Notes: generated by a model not told the origin, from the letters alone. A stretch of 60,753 nt of DNA from Yersinia similis (GCF_001053095.1 NZ_CGBP01000026.1:1-60753); one strand, 5' to 3'. Shown: positions 52,589 to 60,499, counted from the stretch's first letter. Numbers and translations are program-made.

Positions 52589-52936
52589 ATGGGTACTGCA
52601 AAACCGCTGTCTATTGCCGGCCGCCCTTTCGCTACACTGGGCAAGGCGACCAAATATTTTCAGGATCAACGGCAGGACGTGAAGGGGATGGGAGTGCTGA
52701 CTGAGGGTGAGTTGTTTAATGAATTAACCGAACTCTTTACGCGTTACTGTGAGTTGTATCCGACTTGGGCGCTGAACGGCAGGAACATCACGGCGTTCAG
52801 CGTGGATTATGAACTGCGTGAAAATAGAAGCTATGCCCAGTATCTGTGTTACCGGGTACATTTCTCCAACAAGGAGATCCGACCATTCTCTATACCCAAG
52901 GCATTAACCGCGATAGCTAACGGTACGGGGGAATAA
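52589..52936 (+). CDS. DUF3223/DCL-like protein
   Basis: A 115-residue protein resembling the DUF3223 (DCL) family. It has the early F-x-T-x-x-x-A-x-x-Y/F-F pattern (FATLGKATKYFQDQ), the central GELFNELTELFTRYCELYPTW and the end YAQYLCYRVHFSNKEIRPFSIPKALTAIA. Plant DCL acts in chloroplast rRNA processing; bacterial members have no established role. It stands alone between kfrA (divergent) and the resolvase. Start at 52589 lacks a strong ribosome-binding site. Confidence 0.65.
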   Translation: MGTAKPLSIAGRPFATLGKATKYFQDQRQDVKGMGVLTEGELFNELTELFTRYCELYPTWALNGRNITAFSVDYELRENRSYAQYLCYRVHFSNKEIRPFSIPKALTAIANGTGE

Positions 52937-52989
52937 TCTTAGTACGTGAACAAAGCAGCCTAGTTCTGTTGTGTCGATATTACTTCGAT

Positions 52990-53110
52990 AGAGCGACGGC
53001 GGTAAGGGAGGTTTTGGTGCTGTATAAGTATCCCTATACCGAACTAGTATAATCCGGTACTGTATAAGCCTATAGTAATAACTCTAATCAGACCGGTATC
53101 ACTAAAGGAC
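52990..53110 (+). other. res: Candidate res site of the resolvase
   Basis: Upstream of the resolvase gene, TGTATAAG occurs twice 40 bp apart (53021 and 53061). Each copy is followed by a CTATA-type half-site (CCCTATACC, GCCTATAG), with GTATAAT between them. Clusters of partly inverted AT-rich half-sites are typical of res sites. The resolvase promoter probably overlaps. Confidence 0.45.
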
Positions 53111-53122
53111 CTAAACAGTACC

Positions 53123-54091
53123 ATGCCCATGTTTATTCGTGCCTACCTGCGTGCCTCCACCAGTGAACAGGATGCGCAACGCGCTCGCGATATGCTTGAT
53201 CGTTTTGCTCATGAGCATAATGTTGTCATCTGCAACTATTATGCTGAGAATGAATCAGGTGCTCGTCTGGAACGCCCTGAGCTTTTCCGTCTGCTCAACG
53301 ACAGTCGGCCTGATGATGTGCTTTTGATCGAGGATGTTGATCGCCTTTCCCGTCTCAAAGGGGACGAGTGGGAAAAACTGAAAGCGATTATTCGTCAACG
53401 TGGTGTCTGGGTTGTGGCTGTCAATGTCCCTACCACCTGGCAGCATCTTTCTCCCAAGTCTAATGAATTTGATAACCGGATGTTTGCGGCCATCAATGAC
53501 ATGCTACTCGATATGCTGGCAGCGATTGCTCGTCGTGATTATGAACAACGTCGGGAACGCCAGCAACAGGGGATCATCAAAGCTAAAGCGGCAGGGAAAT
53601 ACCGGGGTCGCCAGATTAACAAGGCGCGTTACGACGCCATCAATCGATTGTTGTTGAGTGGCAGTTCCTGGAGCCTGGTTCAAAAAACCATTGGTTGTAG
53701 TCGGAGTACCATCAGTAGTGCCATCAAGTATGCGGTAAGCCAGAACGAGGCAAGAACTTTACCGCACATAGTGGACTCTCCTGCCCAACTTTCCATGACG
53801 CTGTTTGTGTCGATAGAGAATGGCAGTAAATTTACCCGTGGGAAGAAAAAAACCCGGGAGTTGATAGACTGGTTTATCGAAGCTGAATTTGACGGTCAAA
53901 CTTTAGGTGGCAATGAATACCGGTTGCCGATGATTGCCGAAAATGATGAGCAACTGAAAGAGCAGATAGAATATTTATTCAGTGAAATTAAAATGATAGC
54001 GGATATTCGTAACTGTATGGTAATTGATTGCCTACTGACCAACGATCAGACTGGCCAAGGATGGGATGATTGTGCCGGTTGTTGGAAGTAA
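53123..54091 (+). CDS. res: Serine recombinase (resolvase) with C-terminal extension
   Basis: A 322-residue serine recombinase. The catalytic domain (residues 1-140) contains IRAYLRASTSEQDA with the nucleophile in the R-A-S-T-S segment and ENESGARLERPELFRLL, VLLIEDVDRLSRL. A helix-turn-helix follows (SSWSLVQKTIGCSRSTISSAIK, about 182-205). Then comes an unusual extension of about 110 residues (TLPHIVDSPAQLSMTLFV...). Standard resolvases end near 185-200 residues. Expected role: resolution of plasmid multimers at the upstream res site. Similar long resolvases occur on other enterobacterial plasmids. Confidence 0.88.
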   Translation: MPMFIRAYLRASTSEQDAQRARDMLDRFAHEHNVVICNYYAENESGARLERPELFRLLNDSRPDDVLLIEDVDRLSRLKGDEWEKLKAIIRQRGVWVVAVNVPTTWQHLSPKSNEFDNRMFAAINDMLLDMLAAIARRDYEQRRERQQQGIIKAKAAGKYRGRQINKARYDAINRLLLSGSSWSLVQKTIGCSRSTISSAIKYAVSQNEARTLPHIVDSPAQLSMTLFVSIENGSKFTRGKKKTRELIDWFIEAEFDGQTLGGNEYRLPMIAENDEQLKEQIEYLFSEIKMIADIRNCMVIDCLLTNDQTGQGWDDCAGCWK

Positions 54092-54223
54092 ATGGAACGT
54101 ATACATAATCTTTCGGATAATCAGTGAGATGTTGATTTATACCAACTCCATTCCCGACAATTACAACGTATAATTCCATAGTTGATAGGTCATCATTTAG
54201 TGTGAGCCATTGGAGCTATAGTA

Positions 54224-54397
54224 ATGGCTAGACGTAAGGATTCGGGCGTAGCTGTGCAAGTGCGCCCGCTAGACCGTTCTACATCAACCTTGTCAGAATT
54301 TTACCGGTATGGCTCTCTGAGAGAGCCTCTGTTTAAGAGAACGCCTTCTGACTTTAAGTATGGTTTCCATGTACAGCATCCAAGGAAATCTCCGTAA
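54224..54397 (+). CDS. Small basic hypothetical protein
   Basis: A 57-residue ORF (MARRKDSGVAVQVRPLDRST...) from the ATG at 54224, with GGAG about 9 nt upstream. It is basic, with tyrosine and phenylalanine spread through the second half, and has no recognised domain. It lies in the stretch between the resolvase and DUF2913 genes, which has no other credible gene. Codon use is balanced. Possibly real; function unknown. Confidence 0.4.
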   Translation: MARRKDSGVAVQVRPLDRSTSTLSEFYRYGSLREPLFKRTPSDFKYGFHVQHPRKSP

Positions 54398-54404
54398 AAA
54401 CGAA

Positions 54405-54600
54405 GAGTTTATCAATAATCAGGGTGGTGCACTTTTACACCATAATTCCCCGATCCCTTGGTCTACTTTTGCACAATATTTAACACTTTATCGAAACTGC
54501 AAGTGCCCAGCACTACCATGAAACGAAGGCAATTCGTAAACAGCAAACTGCAGAGACCTCGTTGGTTAAAAATGAAGTGAAACAACCTCGATTTGCCGAA
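54405..54600. mobile_element. Possible end fragment of an IS21-like element
   Basis: The sequence GGTGGTGCACTTTTACACC (from about 54423) is followed by a second, imperfect copy, TTGGTCTACTTTTGCACAAT (about 54457). IS21-family ends carry several such short repeats. There is no transposase gene, and no target duplication was found. The remainder of 54400-54658 shows nothing clear. Confidence 0.3.
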
Positions 54601-54658
54601 ACCATCTAATCCTCAACACGAAAAAGGTCTACCTAAAAGAGGGATAATTTAACGAATT

Positions 54659-55285
54659 CTATTCCCCGCAGTCTCCTAACTCAGGTGTTGGGATGAGTTC
54701 AACTTGTGTATATGTGGGGGTCGAAGTCTTAACATTAATGCTCAGGGCATACTGACCCAATACCTCAGTAAATTCATTCAGGTTACCGGATACCCGAAAC
54801 GGTACTGCCTGCAGTTGTTTCCCGCCCACGGAGAAACCCGCGTTTAATTTCTCTTTTTCAACATAAAACCCAGACGTTCCTGGAGGAAGATCATCAATTT
54901 CTTCTGATTTCCATTCCCTGCTGTTCATCACGGCGTTATCCCACCCTTTTTCTTTCAGGCATTCCGTGGCATATGTCAGTCGAAACAAATCAGATTGCTT
55001 ATCCAAAGCGCCGGTGCAGGAGCGCCACAAGTATTCCAGGTGTTGTTTCAGCTTACTCGTCAAACCTTGCTGACGACCTTTATCCAGTAACCATTTGATA
55101 TCCAGTGCGACGCGTTTCGAAAACCGCTTTTGTTTCTGTGCCAGGGACAGCCAGCGAACCAAAAAAAGGTTCTCTGCAGTTGGTGCGCTGACTTTTCCTT
55201 CTTTATAAGCCAGATGAAGCGCAACGAGGGCACAGAATGCCAGGTGGGAAAGTTCAGTCGTGGTATCTTCTGTATTATTATTCAT
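54659..55285 (-). CDS. DUF2913 family protein
   Basis: A 208-residue protein matching DUF2913 in its first 100 residues (ELSHLAFCALVALHLAYKEGKVSAPTAENLFLVRWLSLAQKQKRFSKRVALDIKWLLDKGRQQG). The family is found on enterobacterial and Vibrio plasmids and integrative elements and has no known function. No signal peptide. The start ATG at 55285 stands before a short intergenic region next to vapC; transcription is convergent with nothing, in line with vapBC and par on the same strand. Confidence 0.85.
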   Translation of the reverse strand: MNNNTEDTTTELSHLAFCALVALHLAYKEGKVSAPTAENLFLVRWLSLAQKQKRFSKRVALDIKWLLDKGRQQGLTSKLKQHLEYLWRSCTGALDKQSDLFRLTYATECLKEKGWDNAVMNSREWKSEEIDDLPPGTSGFYVEKEKLNAGFSVGGKQLQAVPFRVSGNLNEFTEVLGQYALSINVKTSTPTYTQVELIPTPELGDCGE

Positions 55286-55355
55286 TAGGTTACGTAAGTC
55301 GCAATTGATAGCCTATTCTAACCATAGAATTGGCAAGTTGGGCCATTCCACCGGA

Positions 55356-55736
55356 TTATTTCGGGGCGGTATCCGTCAATACCAGAATATCACTCCCCAG
55401 TATCTCCAGTGAGTTATTGAGTGTAATGAGTACATCGTGTTGAGAACGAGCAGAAGCGATGACCAGCGCACCGATATCACTCAGTACCGTGCTATAACGA
55501 GATTGTAGTTCGCTGGCCAGAGCCGCGACTCTGTCATCGATAGCAATACAACTGAAGCTATTGATAAATCGTTGTGTTTCTTGACGGATTAGAGGGGGCA
55601 GTTTCTGCGCTTCCCGGAAAATAATATACCGGCTGGCTGCACTGATGCTGGCGTTAGACGCTCCTTCAATAGAAACCTTTGCCCTCCCCTCTCCCTGAAG
55701 ATAGGCAAACAGTACGCATGTATCAATAACGGCCAT
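55356..55736 (-). CDS. vapC: VapC-like PIN-domain toxin
   Basis: A 126-residue PIN-domain protein. The first acidic residue is in MAVIDTCVLFAYL (Asp5), and the later ones are in the LSDIGALVIASARSQHDVLITLN segment (about 88-110), the usual LxxxDALIAATA-like region of VapC ribonucleases. It overlaps the stop of the antitoxin gene by one base (TAATG). VapC toxins cut tRNA or rRNA; the target here is unknown. Confidence 0.8.
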   Translation of the reverse strand: MAVIDTCVLFAYLQGEGRAKVSIEGASNASISAASRYIIFREAQKLPPLIRQETQRFINSFSCIAIDDRVAALASELQSRYSTVLSDIGALVIASARSQHDVLITLNNSLEILGSDILVLTDTAPK

Positions 55737-55948
55737 TATTCACCCACCTTAAGTTGCAAGTTTGGGTAGGATTTCCAGGCACCAAATGCGGCACGACGGT
55801 TTAAACGCCCGTTATCCAGTAAGAAATTTTCGACGGCCATTTTTATCAGGTGGTTACGTGATAGATTACGGATACCTTTCAGGTCATCGAGCTGCTGGAT
55901 ATATACTTCATCCAGCTCAATAAGGGTACGGCGTTTGTAGAGTTTCAT
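55736..55948 (-). CDS. vapB: VapB-like ribbon-helix-helix antitoxin
   Basis: A 70-residue protein from the ATG at 55948 (MKLYKRRTLIELDEVYIQQLDDLKGIRNLSRNHLIKMAVENFLLDNG). The start has the beta strand plus two-helix pattern of ribbon-helix-helix repressors, and the C-terminal tail (AAFGAWKSYPNL) would bind the toxin. A perfect inverted repeat lies at 55972-55998 upstream. Antitoxin before toxin, with a one-base overlap, is the common type II order. Confidence 0.78.
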   Translation of the reverse strand: MKLYKRRTLIELDEVYIQQLDDLKGIRNLSRNHLIKMAVENFLLDNGRLNRRAAFGAWKSYPNLQLKVGE

Positions 55949-55971
55949 CATATTTTCACTAAATAAGTATA

Positions 55972-55998
55972 TACAAATATGATATCACTATATTTGTA
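55972..55998 (-). promoter_or_regulatory. vapBC operator
   Basis: Perfect 9-bp inverted repeat TACAAATAT and ATATTTGTA with a 9-nt spacer, located 24 bp upstream of the antitoxin start. Typical placement for autorepression by a ribbon-helix-helix antitoxin-toxin complex. Confidence 0.65.
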
Positions 55999-56119
55999 AT
56001 AATCATTTGGGATTGGTCTGGGAAGTCCAGACGAACCATGTAATACAGTCTGTTTTTGATGGTTAATTAATATTGTTTTAATATTAAAATGATAGTGTAT
56101 GAATGTTGTTTAACAATGA

Positions 56120-56398
56120 TTATAACTCGCTTTTGTTTCCTTTAATCTGTATCCCGTGATCAACGGCATTATGGCAAGCCATATTGATGTAACCGGCTCG
56201 TGACTGCCCTATCTCGGCTGCTTTCTCATCAATTTTTTCTAATAGTTCTGGGGATATCGTCAGGGTTATTTGCTGCTTTTTCCCTTTTTTCACACCTTTA
56301 GGTTTTGTTGCCTGGGCATCTGGTGCTCCACTGATGAATGCATCTGCTGCAATGTTATCAATGTCAGTTTTCTTTTTAGGGGGTTTTGTAATAGCCAT
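56120..56398 (-). CDS. parB: Ribbon-helix-helix partition partner (ParB/ParG-like)
   Basis: A 92-residue basic protein with a flexible, lysine-rich first half (KPPKKKTDIDN, KPKGVKKGKK) and a C-terminal ribbon-helix-helix (QITLTISPELLEKIDEKAAEIGQSRAGYINMACHNAV). Small proteins of this design follow ParA/ParF ATPases in type Ib partition systems and bind the centromere-like site. It is 33 nt downstream of parA, and TTTTAATATTAAA palindromes lie on both sides of the pair. Confidence 0.82.
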   Translation of the reverse strand: MAITKPPKKKTDIDNIAADAFISGAPDAQATKPKGVKKGKKQQITLTISPELLEKIDEKAAEIGQSRAGYINMACHNAVDHGIQIKGNKSEL

Positions 56399-56431
56399 AT
56401 GATATTAACCTGATTGTTTTTTAATATTAAA

Positions 56432-57085
56432 TTAATCGTTAAATAAGATTGAAATGATTTTATCTAATTCATCGATAGCTACTTTTTCAGCTTTCCTAAG
56501 TTTTAGCTCTTTTACACAGCGACCAGACCCTGCAGCATTGGCGTAGGCTTTACGTTGGTAGATATAATTTTCTATGAGTTGTACTTCGCTAAATTCACGA
56601 ATCGCGTCTACTACTTCAATATTGTCTTTTGTCCGAGGGTTCGTATCCGCTTTATTTAGGATGGAGTACGTTACCAAGTTATCTCTCACACTACGTGCTT
56701 CTTTGATGAGCTCAGATACATGTTCCATTGCCCATACTTCAAAGCTACCAGGAATGAATGGAACCAAAAGGACATCCGTTAAGGTTAACGCAGCCCGCAA
56801 AGCTGTCGAATCACGGCCTCCACATTCAATAATGATGTCATCGAATTTATCTCTTTGCTGAAGTACCTGTGACCGGAGTACGGGACCATCTGGGTAGAAC
56901 GAACAAGCGATCCCTGGCTCAATGCCTGCCTCTGACCGTATATAAATAGCTGTTTGGGATGAGCCTTGCTTATCACCATCGACAAGCCATACATCCCTAC
57001 CTTGCAGAGCTCTGGTTATTGCAATGTTCACTGCCAGAGTGGACTTTCCAACCCCACCTTTTGTATTACCAACCGTAAGTATCAT
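56432..57085 (-). CDS. parA: ParA/ParF-type partition ATPase
   Basis: A 217-residue Walker-type ATPase with the deviant Walker A KGGVGKST at residues 9-16, the WLVDGDKQGSSQT segment as Walker A' and DDIIIECGGRDS as Walker B. It lacks the N-terminal helix-turn-helix of P1-type ParA, so it is type Ib, in which the small partner represses the operon. It would position plasmid copies with the 92-residue partner and the upstream or downstream palindromic repeats. Confidence 0.92.
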   Translation of the reverse strand: MILTVGNTKGGVGKSTLAVNIAITRALQGRDVWLVDGDKQGSSQTAIYIRSEAGIEPGIACSFYPDGPVLRSQVLQQRDKFDDIIIECGGRDSTALRAALTLTDVLLVPFIPGSFEVWAMEHVSELIKEARSVRDNLVTYSILNKADTNPRTKDNIEVVDAIREFSEVQLIENYIYQRKAYANAAGSGRCVKELKLRKAEKVAIDELDKIISILFND

Positions 57086-57302
57086 AGTTAGTCCTTTTAA
57101 TATTAAAGTAATATTAAGATGATAGTGATTAACTATCTATTGTCAATCATTACTGTGCACGTACCTTATCTTTTATCTCACGGGTTGATCATTAATTTAT
57201 TAATATCGTTTTAATATTAAATTAGTATCATTTTAGATTGATTTTAATTGTGTAATGATATTGGTATGATTGCAATTGAGTTTGAGTGACTTGGCATAGG
57301 TC

Positions 57303-57509
57303 ATGGGAAAGTGCCTAAGAGCGTTGAGCCGTCAATTTGACTGTGATGTTATGCACTATTTCAGTGAATCAGTGTGTGGGTTCTGTGGGTATGGCGAATA
57401 TAGCAAGGGGGATTTGGTTGATGGAGCGAATGATAATATCGAGTTTGAAGAGTTTATGGGGGATGATGGATATGAGTATTCCCGCGAAATTGGACGGAAT
57501 ATATTATAG
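57303..57509 (+). CDS. Small acidic Cys-containing hypothetical protein
   Basis: A 68-residue protein (MGKCLRALSRQFDCDVMHYF...) with five cysteines, including VCGFCGYGEY, and an acidic C-terminus. It may bind a metal ion. It lies upstream of the ardA leader and next to the divergent partition operon. Only a weak AGG ribosome-binding site precedes the ATG. No family recognised. Confidence 0.45.
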   Translation: MGKCLRALSRQFDCDVMHYFSESVCGFCGYGEYSKGDLVDGANDNIEFEEFMGDDGYEYSREIGRNIL

Positions 57510-57699
57510 ATAACCTCCCCATTTTGGTGGCTAAAACTGATGAGCGTCCCTATGGGGCGCTCTTTCCTCGGGTTAGGCCGTGTCCTACCCGGTTAACTGC
57601 GAAAACGGACGCCATCGAGAGCGTCCGCTTTCGTTCCCTTTGCTATGAGCAAAGGCACGGTAGCTTGGCCACTGCAGGCAGTGGCGGTTATTAAATCTA

Positions 57700-57995
57700 T
57701 TTCTTCTGCAATATGGTCGTTGTGATGGCTAACGCCGTGCCTTCACTTTAGACGGGCCGCTACGGCTGCAAGGGTTCGCTTCGCCGCTATCCTCACCCGT
57801 TCGCACTCATCCACTCAGTGTTCTTCCCGTTGCCCGCTCGTTCAATATTCACTCGCTGGCCGTCCAGTCCACTTCCCTCCTTCGCTTGCGCTGCGGCTTC
57901 CGGTAGCGCCCCTGCATCCTCCACTTTGCGCCCGTCTGTCGTGTCGGCACGGCGTAAGCCGGTGTTGTTATCCCACAACCTGCGGAGGAATTTAC
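57700..57995 (+). promoter_or_regulatory. Leading-region leader repeat, copy D (upstream of ardA)
   Basis: It shares AAGGGTTCGCTTCGCCG and CCGTTCGCACTC with copies A and B in the same order, followed by a CGCTCGTTC element and a distal GGCACG/GTAAGCCGG part. Overall similarity is lower than between A and B. ORFs drawn through this GC-rich segment on either strand are not credible. It ends at the GGAGGAA ribosome-binding site of ardA. Confidence 0.5.
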
Positions 57996-58496
57996 ATGAG
58001 CACGACTTCACCTGCTGTCTATGTCGGCACGTACCATAAATACAACTGTGGCAGCATTGCTGGCCAGTGGTTGGATCTGACTGATTTTGACAGTGAAGAG
58101 GATTTTTACGCCGCTTGCAGCAAGATCCACTGCGACGAATCTGATCCAGAGTTGATGTTTCAGGATTGGGAAGGAATACCCTCAAAGCACGCTTCTGAAT
58201 CCCATGTTGACTGGACATTTATTGAAGCGTTCAGACAAGCTTGGGAAGAAGGGCGGAGCGAGGCATTTGTGGCTTGGGCTGAATACTCAGGAAAGTGTGA
58301 CTTCGATAGTTTTCAGGATGCATATATCGGGGAGGCGGGAAGTGAGGAAGACTACGCCCGCGAATACGTGGAGGAGTCTGGTCTACTCAGTGAAGTTCCA
58401 GACTGTCTTCGGAATTATATCGACTTTGAAGCATACGCGCGGGATCTGTTTACCAGCGACCTGACTTTTTATAGTGGTTTTGTTTTCACATCCTGA
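57996..58496 (+). CDS. ardA: ArdA, DNA-mimic antirestriction protein
   Basis: A very acidic 166-residue protein matching ArdA: VYVGTYHKYNCGSIAGQWLDLTDFDSEEDFYAAC, MFQDWEGIP, FVAWAEYSGKCDFDSFQDAYIGEAGSEEDYAREYVEE and the final DLFTSDLTFYSGFVF. ArdA mimics bent B-form DNA and inhibits type I restriction enzymes. GGAGGAA precedes the ATG. Its position in the leading region, behind a leader repeat, matches ardA of ColIb-P9, which is expressed soon after entry. Confidence 0.97.
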   Translation: MSTTSPAVYVGTYHKYNCGSIAGQWLDLTDFDSEEDFYAACSKIHCDESDPELMFQDWEGIPSKHASESHVDWTFIEAFRQAWEEGRSEAFVAWAEYSGKCDFDSFQDAYIGEAGSEEDYAREYVEESGLLSEVPDCLRNYIDFEAYARDLFTSDLTFYSGFVFTS

Positions 58497-58539
58497 CACT
58501 GTAAAGCGGCAGGAAGAACCTTGCCGCTAAGGACATTTC

Positions 58540-58740
58540 ATGCAACTCAAACCAGAAAGCCGTGACATCCTCAGACAGTATAAAAACCTGATCAATGAGC
58601 GTAGAAAGGCCAATGAACTGGCCCCCGTAACTACCGCGCAGATTGTCGATTCAATGTGTGAATATTTAACGTGGCAGGCATCAGTTTACATTTGTAACCA
58701 ATTTATCATTCAGGGTGGTAGTGGAAAACTCCCGGAATAA
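58540..58740 (+). CDS. Small hypothetical protein downstream of ardA
   Basis: A 66-residue helical protein (MQLKPESRDILRQYKNLINERRKANELAPVTTAQIVDSMCEYL...) 43 nt after ardA and on the same strand, preceded by a weak AAGGA site. No recognised domain. Probably co-transcribed with ardA; function unknown, though antirestriction or SOS-inhibition genes are common at this position. Confidence 0.6.
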   Translation: MQLKPESRDILRQYKNLINERRKANELAPVTTAQIVDSMCEYLTWQASVYICNQFIIQGGSGKLPE

Positions 58741-59129
58741 AGAACCAGGCAGGGGGTGGCCTGCCAAATGCCGCGAAAAACCCTGGCAGGCTTCGCCTGC
58801 CGTAATGCGCCTAACGGCGCTACGCGTACTGATTCTTAGCATACTTTTGATAGCTTATAGCGACTCAGTGAACCGCAGAATATCAATGGAAACAAATAGC
58901 TTAAATTTTATATATGACTGTTATTTATTGAATTTATAATGATTGATTTCATTATTCGCCTGGTGAAAGTAGACCCAAAAACCTTGCTTGCCACCTCCGG
59001 CTGCTGACCGGCTGACGCCGTTCAGCAGTCGAGCCACACTCCGCCAAGCAGTGGCTACGCCCCTGCAGTCTCCGCCGAACCCCTACAGGTTTCGGGCCAT
59101 TCGGCTAGTGTCTGATGGATAACGTCAAA
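58741..59129 (+). other. Gene-free stretch with short hairpins
   Basis: No credible gene. GGCAGGC-TTC-GCCTGCC (about 58785-58801) and GCGCC-TAAC-GGCGC (about 58806-58819) are consecutive hairpins just after the small gene and could end the ardA transcript. An AT-rich stretch follows (58890-58960), then GC-rich sequence leading into leader copy E. An ORF here (58715-58939) overlaps the previous gene and has no support. Confidence 0.4.
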
Positions 59130-59429
59130 TTCCACCCCTGCAGCTGGCTATTGCCAGCGCCATCACCGCCCCGCAGGGGCTTTAAGGGACCGGCCAAGCC
59201 GGTTTCTGGTTATCACCTCCATCTCTCATTGTCACCGAAGTCAGTTGCCGCGAAAGACTTTAGCCCAGCGCGCCTCGCACACAAGCCTTTTTTCCGGACG
59301 AGCCATAAAAAAGGCTTGTGTACTCATCTTATCGCCGGGCGACGTCTTTTTATCACGGCAACAGCCTCCCATGACACATCAAGGGAAAAGGTTGAACGCC
59401 AGAAAGAAGCCAATTGACCGCGAGGATAA
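59130..59429 (+). promoter_or_regulatory. Leading-region leader repeat, copy E
   Basis: This divergent copy keeps the landmarks of A and B in order: GACCGGCCAAGCCGG, CGAAAGACT, a T-rich stretch with TTTTTATCACGG, and AACGCCAGAAAGAAGC just before the gene. It also has its own strong hairpin, CACAAGCCTTTTTT with AAAAAAGGCTTGTG (59280-59320). It ends at the GAGG site of the gene at 59430. Confidence 0.5.
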
Positions 59430-59681
59430 ATGATGGAAATAAACCCAATTGTTGAGCTTAGTCCAGATCAAATCAGTGATTTGTTTGATTACGTTTTCAG
59501 CTATGGCAAATCGACAGGGACACTTGCCGTTCCCGCCGAGGCAACAGGGGCCGACGAATATGTGATGTATGTCGGAATAGACTGTTACAGCGTGTATTGC
59601 AAAGACGGTAGGCCTGTGGCGGCTAGCGATAACCTTTCTTTGATCCACCGAGTGTTGTCGGAGGTTCATTCCCATGGATGA
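59430..59681 (+). CDS. Small hypothetical protein of the leading region
   Basis: An 83-residue protein (MMEINPIVELSPDQISDLFDYVF...) behind leader copy E, with a GCGAGGAT ribosome-binding site. It overlaps the next gene by 8 nt, so the two are probably co-translated. It is slightly acidic and has no recognised domain; an anti-defence role is possible from context only. Confidence 0.65.
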   Translation: MMEINPIVELSPDQISDLFDYVFSYGKSTGTLAVPAEATGADEYVMYVGIDCYSVYCKDGRPVAASDNLSLIHRVLSEVHSHG

Positions 59682-60048
59682 CGCGATTGTTTTGAGTGCG
59701 ATTTATCTGACGATGGGCGCACGGGACCAACGTGAGGACTTTAATCATGCGACCCAATGTTTACAGATCAGCGAAATGGAGCTGTTGAGTGCCTTTATTC
59801 CTCATGCCGAGGCCGTTGAAACGGTTGCTGAGTATTTAACATCAGCCGGTTATGAATTTCAGGGAGTTTGGCTTTATGAAGTCGTAGAGCCCTTCGGCGC
59901 AGAGCTAATCAAATTCCATGATATTCCCTATGACGGGTTGGCGGCAGATGTTTTGGCCGGACTGCTTTGTGTCTGGCTGGGTATTGATCAGGATGAAAAA
60001 AGCGCCTTCATCGATACCGTCAAATATCACTATCTAAAGACGTGTTGA
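59674..60048 (+). CDS. Hypothetical protein of the leading region
   Basis: A 124-residue acidic protein (MDDAIVLSAIYLTMGARDQREDFNH...), helical by composition and without signal peptide or membrane segment. Translationally coupled to the 83-residue gene upstream. The acidic residues are spread through the chain (net negative), as in some DNA-mimic antirestriction proteins, but no homology is recognised. Confidence 0.65.
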   Translation: MDDAIVLSAIYLTMGARDQREDFNHATQCLQISEMELLSAFIPHAEAVETVAEYLTSAGYEFQGVWLYEVVEPFGAELIKFHDIPYDGLAADVLAGLLCVWLGIDQDEKSAFIDTVKYHYLKTC

Positions 60049-60119
60049 TAGTGCAGGGCAGGGGATGTGCTCGTAGAAAATATCAGGGTTAATGTGAAAT
60101 CAAAAGTAAGGAAATTAGC

Positions 60120-60473
60120 ATGTTGAAGTTTACCGCAAAGAGTCTTAAACCGGTATTGGCAGAGATTAACCGACATCATAGTGGCTTATTGTTGGTGAAG
60201 AATGAAGGGGTGTATGTGATGGTAAACAAAGACGAACAGAAAGGGGGCCATACTGTTGCTTATGCCGTTGGGCTCGGTCCTGCTGACTTGCCAGACCGAG
60301 GGGCATTACATCGTGCATCCGCTGCCGCTTGTGGCGGGGATGATTTTGTTGAATTTCTGAGTTTGCCCCCTTTCATCATGTCTACTTTGATGGAGGGCTA
60401 TCACGATCTGATGATTAAGATGAATAAACGCAGCATGAGTGTGGATTTATGGCCGAGTGAGGACGTAGCATGA
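60120..60473 (+). CDS. DUF3085-like protein
   Basis: A 117-residue protein resembling DUF3085: a start of the form F-x-A-x-x-L-x-P-V-L, LLLVKNEGVYVMVNKD, VAYAVGLGPADLPDRGAL and GGDDFVEFLSLPPFI. The family is widespread on plasmids and has no known function. It is the last gene before leader copy A. AAGGAAATTAGC precedes the ATG. Confidence 0.7.
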   Translation: MLKFTAKSLKPVLAEINRHHSGLLLVKNEGVYVMVNKDEQKGGHTVAYAVGLGPADLPDRGALHRASAAACGGDDFVEFLSLPPFIMSTLMEGYHDLMIKMNKRSMSVDLWPSEDVA

Positions 60474-60499
60474 ATGCGTTCCGTGTCCTTTGCGCGCGC

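Larger units (their letters stand above)
56062..57240. repeat. TTTTAATATTAAA palindromes around parAB (candidate parS/operator sites)
   Basis: The palindrome TTTTAATATTAAA occurs at 56076-56088, 56419-56431, 57095-57107 and 57209-57221, that is, downstream of parB, between parB and parA, and twice upstream of parA. ATGATAG or its complement lies next to three of the four. Further half-sites (TAATATTAAG, TTAATATCG) surround the upstream pair. Such arrays are the expected centromere and operator of a ribbon-helix-helix partition protein. Confidence 0.6.

Noticed and set aside
58715-58939. 74-residue ORF after the ardA operon
   Set aside because: Overlaps the end of the previous gene and spans hairpins and AT-rich sequence; low credibility.
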